From: Pomacea canaliculata
Taxonomy: Eukaryota > Mollusca > Gastropoda > Architaenioglossa > Ampullariidae
Assembly (NCBI RefSeq): GCF_003073045.1
Contig: NC_037597.1
Span: 5,080,717-5,144,716, forward strand
Direction: 5' to 3'
Length of the DNA stretch: 64,000 nt
Shown piece by piece: positions 1 through 8,514 of this stretch. The notes below the pieces were generated by a model. The model saw only the letters and a list, made by a program, of their open reading frames with translations. It did no database searches and had not been told where the DNA came from. Position numbers and translations under genes: made by a program. How positions within the stretch are numbered: the first letter of the stretch is position 1; every line of letters begins with the position of its first letter.

Positions 1-1462
1 CCCCTCTTTGAATCGTTCTTCCTGAGGGAGAATTTCCTGCCTTGTTCTAATCTTGCCTCCTTCTCCAAATTGTAAGGAGATATTTGTTTCCCTGCAAAAT
101 TAAACTGGGTCTGTTTTGTCTTCTTTTCTGTAATAGTTATCCTACTTTTGTTGGCAGTGACCATCATCTTTGAAGGATTCTCTTCTGTTTCTGGTGTCTG
201 TTGAGGTACTTTGGTTCTCTTGTTCATTTTGAATGTTGCTTTCAATGCATTATCTTCATGTTCACTCTTAGGTGATGCAGTTCTTTTGGCCTTTTTAGCA
301 CTGACCCTGAGTTTCTTGCTCTGAGGGCCTATGTCCTCCTTGAGACCGATCACTCTCACTTCCAATGTCACAGTGTCACTGGTATCCAGCTCTGAGCTTT
401 GTGTGTCCCAAGAAAAACATCTGCATTGCAAAAAAAAAAAAAAATGGAACAAATGCATGATATTCTCACCATTACCTCTTATGACAAAAACAACAGAGCA
501 GGGGTGAAGTCATGCGAACTGTCTTATGTCACCTCATATGCTTCATTTGTTGCACAATCTCTTCAAAAAGTCTCAACAACAATCACCCCAACCCTGAATA
601 GTTGTGTGATGTCCCATTTATATCATGGGCATCAAAGGTAAAATAAAGTTGCATTTGTATTGAATGTACAAAATGAAGATTAGGTGTACAGTAGTCCCTC
701 ACCACTTCGCGCTTCACCTTTTGTGGCTTCACGGTTTCACGGGTTTTTATAATTAAAGGGAAAAATGATTCGTAGGTATATGCTTTTTGCAGATTTTCTG
801 CGCAAAGTGTATAAAAATATATTACTAATATTAATCCTAACAAAAAATAAATATTATAATAATAAAATTAATATGAATTAAAGTAACTAGTGCATGTATT
901 TACTCTGAAACAAGAACCAGCATTGCTTGCCTGAGACACTACGAGCCTTCTCACAACTGTAAACAGTGTGGGAATGGTTAAGGAAATGGGAAGGGTTTAT
1001 AAAGCCTTAATATAGTGTATAAATACGTAAATAAATATACGTTTCTGTTTTTGATTATTGAGGGTGGTTCTGGAACGTATCTCATGTGAGAAACAAGGGA
1101 TCATTGTATTACTTTTTGATGCACCAATTTTTAGTCAACTGTTTTGTCCTTTAAAAACTTAAGCTTAACACACTGGTAAAAGTAGACTTTGTTGTGGTAA
1201 CAATTATCATTTTAGCTAATAAACGTTTTGGATCATTTCCTGGATGTTAAGCTAAAAAAACAACTTCTGGTTGACTTTCTCAATCAATGTGTTTGTAATG
1301 TTCTTCTTCCCTTTCTATAGCCTTATACTTCAGGCAGTGTGAAATCCCATAAAATAGTTAAGATGTATCAAGATCAACTTTTTTTAAAATTCATGAATAA
1401 AATTAAGACCTTGATTCAGAGGTGATTGTTCCAAGTTTTTCTGAAGACAAAATAACATCCAT
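1..1462 (-). CDS. Unrecognised basic protein, 5' coding part (gene runs off the left edge)
   Basis: Two coding exons join in phase. Exon A (1410-1571, ATG at 1462) ends at a GT donor leaving two bases. Exon B (420 down to 1 and beyond) starts after a T-rich tract and a CAG acceptor, and is open to the window edge. The joined frame begins MDVILSSEKLGTITSES and is rich in Lys, Arg, Ser and Thr, with clusters such as SAKKAKRTASPK and a KQTQFNF stretch loosely reminiscent of a PIP box. No domain is recognised; a nuclear or chromatin role is only suggested by composition. The upstream frame in exon A is also open (it contains CSVC) but no ATG precedes it in frame, so I chose the ATG at 1462. A 5' non-coding exon ending at about 2095 fits with a good GTAATT donor. 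Confidence 0.55.
689..1106. mobile_element. Degenerate MITE with TA flanks (mariner-like) in an intron
   Basis: Imperfect terminal inverted repeats: CAGTAGTCCCTC at the left, and the complement of GGGATCATTG at the right, flanked by TA on both sides (687-688 and 1107-1108). The interior is AT-rich with no transposase frame. It lies inside the first-gene intron. The superfamily call rests only on TIR start and TA target. Confidence 0.5.
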
Positions 1463-2095
1463 AGTGCATTGATTAGTTTCTGCCTGAGGCCATGACCCTT
1501 GGACAAACAGTAGCAGCTGTGGCGGCAGAGGTTGACAGACACTGCACGAGAAAGTGCGCTTACTCTCGTTCCTGAAAAACCAACAAAAAAATACATTTTT
1601 AAGTTATGCATGGAAAAAAATTACGTTTGTGTGTCACTTTTTGTGAGTGCAAATCAAAGTACATTGTAATTTCTACAAGTTAAGATAGGCGACACTCTGA
1701 TTAATTATCCACTGGTTATTCATCTCAGTATCAATAGTGATTGTTTTATATAACAAATAATAAATGCAAAATTTGTAAAGCGCATACTCACACTCAGGAG
1801 TATGCTCTTATAGCGCTTATAAGAACAAGAACGAAACATAGACAGCATGTACACGATTGACATGAAAACAATTTAAATAACATATGAACTATAAAAGAAT
1901 AAACAACCGTAAATCAAATACAGAAAACATAAAGAGGAACCAAATAACAAGAACAAGAGCTGAGATTAGCATGATATTGAAAAAGGGTGTCAAAAAGGAC
2001 TAGCATTATGGGAAAGACTGTAATTAGGAGTAATATATACATATATAAACATTAAAATACGCACAAAAACCTGTATTTCTGAAAATAAAATTACC

Positions 2096-2571
2096 ATTCA
2101 AGTTTACGTGGAGGCGAAGTAACACAAGGACCGCAAAGATGTCCAGATTCTCCATTTTCTGGACGCTACCCTACTTTCCGCGAAAACACCAAAGCAAATG
2201 TGGCGCGCTTCTTTTGCCGCCAAACAAAAGTAACCCGGAGGCAGTGGAGTTAACTCCCTCAGTAAATATTATTTCACGACAAGAAAACTTTTAAATTATG
2301 CAAAAGTGTTTTTAATTTACTTCAAGTTAATTCCACTGAAAAATCAAAATCATGTCCAGTAGATTTCGCAACTGAAAATTTATATTGATTATCGTCATAG
2401 GCAACCCGCGCGCGCACGTGTGCGCCCGTGTTGCGGTACGCAGGGTTGGTTCAGACACATATCTTGAAAGAGACTATAATTACTAGACAACCCGGCTACA
2501 AGGTTATGCGGAGTGACTTGCAGATCGGAAGAAGCTCTTATAATTTCCTTGAAAAGCACTCAAACTCAGTC
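2096..2571. promoter_or_regulatory. Divergent promoter region between the left gene and selenoprotein W
   Basis: This is the only CpG-rich stretch nearby. It lies between the 5' ends of two genes that point away from each other. It contains an alternating purine-pyrimidine CG tract at about 2406-2430 with an embedded CACGTG E-box. The probable first exon of the minus-strand gene ends at 2095; the SelW start codon is at 2572. A shared bidirectional promoter is inferred from layout. No TATA box was identified with confidence. Confidence 0.5.
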
Positions 2572-4814
2572 ATGGTTGTTAAAATACACATCATTTATTG
2601 GTAAGTTATTATTAATTGAAAGGATAATTTCGAATGGAAAGAATGTATTTAGCACTGCATTTAGAAATGCGTCATATAATAACGATGACAGGGCGCTTTA
2701 CATTGAGTATAATATTGTCAGAAGTCACTGATAGAATATGTATTTATTTACGCTAGCGGTAACTTAGTAACAGTGTGTGTCACTGTCTGTGTTGTTAGTG
2801 TTTATACAGAAAGCGCTGAATTATTCATTTATTTGGTTGTATTTTTTTTCATGACAACACTTTCTTTATTCCGGCCCCAGAACTTTAGTAAATGTACATG
2901 GTTTGATTTGCTGTTATTTAGACTCAATGCGGACTGCTCGAATTATTTCCCTAATGACTTTAATGACGAAGTTCACCAGCACGCCTTTCAAACGAGTACC
3001 AATATTTGATGCTGTCATCATAGGTGACTCCCGAGGATTCTAGTGGAAACTGCAGTGAAAACTCGAGAATTGAGCGTTTTTATAGTCATTATTTTATTTT
3101 AAATTTTACTGTCTCAAGTTGTTAGAGATATGTACGATCTTATTATAGCGGTATCATGTTAGATTTAACTTAACAAAGTGGCCAAATATATTTAATGTTT
3201 ATGAAAGCAACATCATTGGATGTAGTAAAATAATGTAAAAAGACACTGGCGTTTATTCTGTTACAGTGGTGCATGAGGATATGAGCCCAAGGTATGTTCT
3301 GCCAAACTGAGCATATGTACATTAATTTACACATTAATTCTTAGTATAGCGTTTTAGAGGCAAATAGGTTTATAAAATGAATGTATCAGTTGTGAAATTT
3401 CACTGAAAGGGAATAGCACTATTTCAGTGGAAACATTCTTGTTTAGTTTACGAAAAAGTAACATTCATGGCAAACTGTCAGAAAATAAAGAAACAAACAT
3501 TCAACATATGTTCCTTTTAGATCTGACTTAATTTTGAAAAGGAAAAAGATTATTGAAATAATCAATATAATACAATGCAAAATATCTTTGTTAGGAAATT
3601 GTTTTGCATCATTTGTATAGTATATTGCTCATTTTATTACACTGCTTATCCTTTATTTACAGTACCGCCAGTTACGGGAAAGGCTTCTCAAGCAGTTTAA
3701 AGATGGACTGGAAATAGTAAGTGAACTATCTCAAAGTATATGATCTTATAAGTGGGCGCTCAGGGATTAATGCATTTTTTATAGACAAAAGAAATATGAA
3801 AATATAATAATAAGCAAAAAAAAAAATGAAAATATAATAATAAGCAAAAAAAAATATGAAACAAAATATTTCTTTTTAACTGCACACTTAATTGGGCATC
3901 GCTTGTTGCTTTTTGAGTCCTCATGTTATTGGCCATGTTTTGTTTTGACTATCTTGCCACCATGAATTCTCATTGGTGAATATCTTGAAAATATCATTTC
4001 AGTCATTGTTCTTAAAATATTATGTTGACTGAATTAGGATTACGTTCTTAAACCATTAAAAACTCATCCTAGGTTTAAGTATAACTTAGAGTGGTCCAGT
4101 GGCACACAGGTTAGCATGTGTCACCATAGAGTGAGGATTGGTTGTTCTGGGTTCAGATTTCGTCTCTGGCACACTGTTCTTTCTCTGCATGTGGTGGGCT
4201 TCTTTGCCATGATATATCTTTAGATGCTGGCTCGGCATAAAACTGATTTCCCAGCCCCTGTCCTCCCATCACCACCATCACCTCCAGTATAATTTCAACA
4301 TGACTGTAACTGTTACCTTAAAAATGGCTTAAACAAGCAACAGCGAATGAGAGTTATCATGTTTTTGCTTTCCATTAAACAGACGGGTGAGCCCACCCCA
4401 AACTCCACCGGTTATTTGGAGGTCCAGATCGTTGGTGGCAAGCTTCTTCACTCAAAGAAGGTACTTGTTTATCATTACTTTGTGATTACTTTATGATCCT
4501 TTTAAGTGTTTTTCATCTTAAACCAGAACTTATTCCAATGAAAAAGACATGCCTGCTTCACATGTGTTGCATGAAATGGGCTTACAAGCATCAGGGTATG
4601 TCATAAATTTATTCATATCATTTGGTATGATTTAATTTTGTAATATTTTATTTTCTTATTTAAACAGCAAGTTTGTATCTTGAACTGAAACTGAGAGGTA
4701 ACTTTTGTGATTTTTTTTTTTAATATATAGAATGGCGATGGCTATGTGGACTCTGAAGCCAAATACCTCAAAATTGTCAAAGGCATAGAGGAGGCAATGA
4801 AATCTGCAGCCTAA
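2572..4814 (+). CDS. SELENOW: Selenoprotein W, five coding exons, in-frame TGA read as selenocysteine
   Basis: SelW is a small cytosolic thioredoxin-like redox protein with a Cys-x-x-Sec active site. Exons: 2572-2600, 3267-3291, 3663-3716, 4383-4460 and 4731-4814. All have GT-AG borders and phases close (29, 25, 54, 78 and 84 nt), giving 89 residues, close to vertebrate SelW (87). The protein starts MVVKIHIIYCGAUGY; C10 and U13 form the CxxU motif, with U encoded by TGA at 3274-3276 in a 25-nt exon. Downstream stretches LEVQIVGGKLLHSKK and NGDGYVDSEAKYLKIV match the family's central strand and C-terminal helix. The recoding signal is the SECIS in the 3' UTR. The Sec exon ends with GYEPK just before the splice to YRQLRERL. 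Orthology to SELENOW is clear by sequence; SelV and SelT differ in length and motif. Confidence 0.94.
3795..3862. repeat. Two-copy tandem duplication with A-rich spacer
   Basis: A unit of about 30 bases containing ATGAAAATATAATAATAAGC followed by an A run occurs twice in direct succession in a SelW intron. The A runs differ in length. It looks like replication slippage and no function is suggested. Confidence 0.7.
4092..4285 (+). repeat. tRNA-derived SINE copy in a SelW intron
   Basis: A block with an RNA polymerase III A-box-like start (GTGGTCCAGTGGCACACAGG) and a B-box-like GGTTCAGATTTCG, followed by a conserved tail containing CTCTGCATGTG and AAACTGATTTCCC. Near-identical blocks occur at about 10376-10565 and 40735-40875, so it is a dispersed family. 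Boundaries are approximate. Confidence 0.7.
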
Positions 4815-5131
4815 ACCACCTCATTTGTATGGGTCATTGCTGGCTTGATAGGTGTGCAAAACAGTAATTAACACTTTAAAGATACTTGCCATTTATAAAC
4901 TGCAAGTGTGGGTACTCATGAACTTTTTTTTTCATTATATTTTCCAGTCTTTTTACCTTAAGATTGATTGGTGATATCAAGTTATGTTTTTCAAGTAAAT
5001 ACCTTTATAAAAATATCAGAATAAAGCAGCAGAGCAAATGAATACATTCTGTATTGTGCCATCTTACTGGCTTTTCTGTCACTTATGTTTTGTTTCAAAA
5101 AACATATTTCAGGATGAAGTCTTGGATGTTA

Positions 5132-5220
5132 TCACTGTTACCAGCGTCTCAATGAGAAGTTATGTCAAAAGTACATTGGTACAAGTCATGGCTTTGATGG
5201 AATTCGTGTGGAAGCAGTGA
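5132..5220 (+). promoter_or_regulatory. SECIS element (form 2) in the SelW 3' UTR
   Basis: The hairpin directs Sec insertion at the UGA of SelW. The quartet strands are ATGA at 5152-5155 and TGAT at 5195-5198. Helix II pairs 5157-5164 (AAGTTATG) with 5187-5194 (CATGGCTT), including two G-U pairs. The conserved unpaired adenines are AAAA at 5167-5170. A small extra hairpin (GTAC, loop ATTG, GTAC at 5171-5182) caps the apex, which makes it form 2. Below the core, TCACTG (5132-5137) pairs with CAGTGA (5215-5220) and inner segments CCA/TGG also pair. It lies 317 nt after the stop codon. Confidence 0.9.
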
Positions 5221-5735
5221 CAACTACTAACACCGCATCTTGATTAAGTCAATGTTGATCATGCAAATGAGTTTTGTATTTTCAGTGTGTGCTTTTACAC
5301 TTTACATTCCTGCCTAACCTTTCTACTTTCTAACCTTTTCTAAGTATTATAATAGAATAATCTCCCAGAGTTTTTCCTATACCTAATGGATTAAAGGATA
5401 TTGTTGACATTAATGATATAGAAATGTGCATTTCCTGAAACATGAGACTTTTTTCCTCTCCTAGCTGCAAAATGAGTGCTGATAAAAAAGAGGGAGCTCT
5501 TTCCCTATATTCTGAAGTGATTATATTTCTTTTCTATCTTATTGTTCAATCTTACACACACATCCATAAACACCTCAAGCATTTATCATATGATGTGGAA
5601 GACTATTCCTACATGAGCATGAAAAACGAAGTAGACAAAGAGAATATGTTGCTAGCAGTATGTAAAAGTAGATTTAATTGAAACAGCCTACTGTTTTCAG
5701 ATCTCATTTTCAAGTGAACAAGATACCAATTTGCC

Positions 5736-5741
5736 AATAAA
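5736..5741 (+). terminator. Distal polyadenylation signal of SelW
   Basis: AATAAA downstream of the SECIS. An earlier AATAAA at 5020-5025 lies upstream of the SECIS, so only the distal site gives a messenger able to make the selenoprotein. Actual use of either site is not shown by the sequence. Confidence 0.6.
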
Positions 5742-5797
5742 ATGTGACATTAATATTTGTCTGGTGAAGATTTGTTTTAGTAAGAGTGTTCATGAGT

Positions 5798-6065
5798 ATG
5801 GAGCTCAAGCGGTTAGAGCGCTGGCGTTCGAACTGAAAGCGCTAGTTTGATACCTGTTTAACACAGCAAACTTCCCCCAATCGACCTAGCTTGCGGGAAT
5901 GCATGGGTACCTGACTCCACAGAAGGTAGGGGAAGATAAGGCAGCAAGGAAAAGGAGATGGGCACTGCTCTCATCTAAAGCTATCCCTGAGAAAAGTGAG
6001 GTCTATAATACCCCTACCCCTAACAACCTGAAAAGGGTAGGCCGGTAGGGGATGGCCATTACCTT
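5798..6065 (+). repeat. tRNA-derived SINE with recognisable A and B boxes
   Basis: Starts with AGCTCAAGCGGTTAGAGCGC (A-box region) and GTTTGATACC (B box), as in a tRNA head, but cannot fold as a complete tRNA: the acceptor arm and the rest do not pair. A C/G-rich tail follows. It is a separate SINE type from the copies at 4092 and 10376. Confidence 0.65.
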
Positions 6066-6744
6066 TTATTTTATACCTTAACATTGGTGTTGAAAATGTA
6101 ACGCTCACTTCAGCTATCCATTTTAATGTGGCACATCGAGGGCGTGAGATTGTGTGGCACTCAAGCTATCTGTCTCTACTCCTAAAACAAGGTTCATGCC
6201 AAATCGATTTGTAAATTATATTTCTATTGTACATTGACTTAAAGGCCCATCGCGTCTTAAACGGGCTTACTAGTTGGCAGAAACGTAGTGGGGGAGGGGA
6301 AAGGGTACGTGCACTTGATAGGAATAACAGCTAGTAAGCGAAGTTGTAGTCCACAGATTAGTCGCCTCTAAATCCACATATAACCTACTAACATAATAAT
6401 AAAGAAGATGGGACTTGTGCGAGTATCATTGTGCGCTTGCCGTGGAAACAAATTTACGGGCATTTCTACATCTTAAGCTTGGCGGCACTGAGCAGTGCTG
6501 ATATCGCATGCTTTCATAAGTAATGTGTATCCTGATTGATAGCCGATGCTCTCTTTCAGGTCACCGGAATTAATGACGAAGATAATTTTCCTGTTTTTGT
6601 ACAAAACCATATTTTGTCACTCGGTATGTGTGTGTGCACGCGCGCGCGTGGTACGAAAATCAGGAAAAATGTTTAAAAAATACCGAGTCCTCATTTAGGT
6701 TGGTTTAGTAGGAAAGTACTACCATCTTGCGGCGATTTCGCACT

Positions 6745-6905
6745 GTGGGGAGGAAACCGGAGGAAACCCCTGACGCCCAGAACCCCTGCGAACAGATGTC
6801 ACATACAGAGAGCATCCGAGACGAGATCCTGATCGAGCCGCCCACTGCAGTGGTGACATGCAAGTGTTTTAACCACTTACTCTACCGAGGGCCCCTTTGT
6901 GTCTT
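6745..6905 (-). repeat. SINE copy, reverse orientation
   Basis: Contains GAACAGATGTCACATACAGA, CGAGACGAGATCCTGATCGA and TTTTAACCACTTACTCTACC. Read on the minus strand these give the B box and A box. A close copy lies at about 47805-47945. Confidence 0.65.
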
Positions 6906-7059
6906 CTTTGACTATCTCTCTCCTATATATACTTTCCAGTGATCGATGAGTGTGCATTTACTTCTCATCTATTGCTATTATAATTACGTCAAGGAGTGTG
7001 TCTGTGTACGTGGTGTTTTACGCCGATCCAGCAACTATAAGGATCACGACAAAGAATTA

Positions 7060-7190
7060 AGCCAGACCTTTAAACAGATGCCGCATGCAGAAGCAGAAGG
7101 ACTGCGTGCCCGAGACGAGAGCTGAACCCAGGACAGTCAATTAATCTTCACAGGACAGCTAACCATTGCACCACGTATACGTCATGACCG
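7060..7190 (-). repeat. SINE copy, reverse orientation
   Basis: Contains GTGCCCGAGACGAGAGCTGA, ACCCAGGACAG and CTAACCATTGCACCACG, i.e. the complement of the SINE head seen at 10376. A similar reverse copy lies at about 27110-27240. Confidence 0.65.
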
Positions 7191-7617
7191 CTCTAATCAC
7201 GTCTAGGAGCGTCAAAATAACTTATTAACGTTAATATCAAGTAGGAGTGTCAATATCACCATTATTATTTCCATGGGTATATAAAAAATGTATGCAAGCT
7301 TTTAGTTTCATTATAACTGAAAAGCTTGAAAGGAGATGATCAACTGCTCTGCTATATGTGCATTCCGAGGGGATTGCGTGAGCTCGCCTGATTTCTGATT
7401 GGTCAGAGACGACGTATACACTGTCCTATAAAATTGGTTATATATAAAAACTAATAAATTTTTACTGACAATATTATATTTCCATATTCATATTATTTGT
7501 TTGGCCGTTTCCCTATATCATACATTATAAAAGTTTAAAATGTGAGAATTTTTTCGAAACGATCGAGTGCTTTTCTACGTGGTAAGAAATATGTAATCGG
7601 ATGAGTACAAACTATAT

Positions 7618-8005
7618 ACACAAGGTTGTGTATAGGTGGATTAATTGCTGTCTGCCAAGAACCAACGCTTAGCCTCTTAAGAAGTTCTCCGCTGTTAGTC
7701 GCGTAGAGCCTAAACAAAGAATGTGACTAAACCGGAAGCTTTGTAGTAGCATGCCTCGTTTTAGAACTTAATCTGAAATGTGAATAAACCGAAAGCTTCA
7801 TAGTACCATGCCTCGTTTTAGTAGTTAACAGGAAAAAAAAAAAAAAAAAATCGGCCGGCAGCACAAGTTCGTGGTGGACTGCTTTCTGTCTGCCGAGAGC
7901 AACGCTTATCCTCTTGCGAAGTTTTCCGTTGTTAGTCTCGGCGTGCCTAAACAACGAAAACTAAACCGAAAGCATTGTACACACCTCGCTTTACTCGTTA
8001 ACTAG
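7618..8005. repeat. Local direct duplication with a shorter internal repeat
   Basis: Copy 1 (about 7618-7775) and copy 2 (about 7858-8005) share diverged blocks: CTGTCTGCC, AACGCTTA, CCTCTT and CGAAGTT or AGAAGTT, the phrase GTTAGTC, and the phrase CTAAACCGAAAGC. The last block, followed by a C-rich CCTCG and TTTTA phrase, also occurs a third time at about 7780-7830. Divergence indicates an old local duplication, possibly a mobile-element remnant. No terminal repeats were seen. Confidence 0.6.
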
Positions 8006-8514
8006 AAGATCATGTGCCAGCAGTCCAGTAATACAAGTTCCTGATATACAGATCACCAAATATAGATGACCTCTGACCAGGCATTATCAGTCCTGATAAA
8101 TATGTATTTTAGCTTTTGACGAGCAAGGTAAACATGTTTATCATAAAGTGCTAAGTTCAAAAACTATTTTCAAGCATATGGTGTTATACATACTTGACAC
8201 TAGTGATGTGGTTAATTATAGATCCAGATGACTTGCAGAGTATAAGTTTTAAGAGCTTTATTTTTTATTTGACGTGAGCTAAAATCCATTGCTCCTGTAA
8301 AGCAAAGAAATGGCCGATGACTTCAATCACCATGCAGGTGCTTTTTCAACATACTCAAAAGCATCTGTAGCATGAAACATAACAAAATCAATATATTTAA
8401 GATAAGTGCATACAAAGATCTCAAAGAATAATTGTTATAGCTTTTATGGGAAGAAGAGATTAAACAATTTTTCTTTTTCTGTGCAGCGTTTATTTGTAAA
8501 TGTTACAGTTTGCC

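Larger units (their letters stand above)
6066..8486. other. Gene-free interval between SelW and the BBOX-like gene
   Basis: No convincing exon was found. It contains two reverse-orientation SINE fragments (about 6745-6905 and 7060-7190), a GC-alternating tract near 6635-6650, and the duplicated block of 7.6-8.0 kb. The BBOX-like promoter and 5' UTR should lie in the right part, but I could not fix a transcription start. Confidence 0.5.

Noticed and set aside
5038..5220. 60-codon open frame on the plus strand
   Set aside because: It lies in the SelW 3' UTR and overlaps the SECIS; no protein family fits.
5798..5860. Possible tRNA gene (A and B boxes)
   Set aside because: Acceptor and anticodon arms do not pair and the block continues into a SINE tail.
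6559..6623. Exon-like segment VTGINDEDNFPVFVQNHILS with AG and GT borders
   Set aside because: No partner exon, no family match, and it lies in a repeat belt; probably chance.
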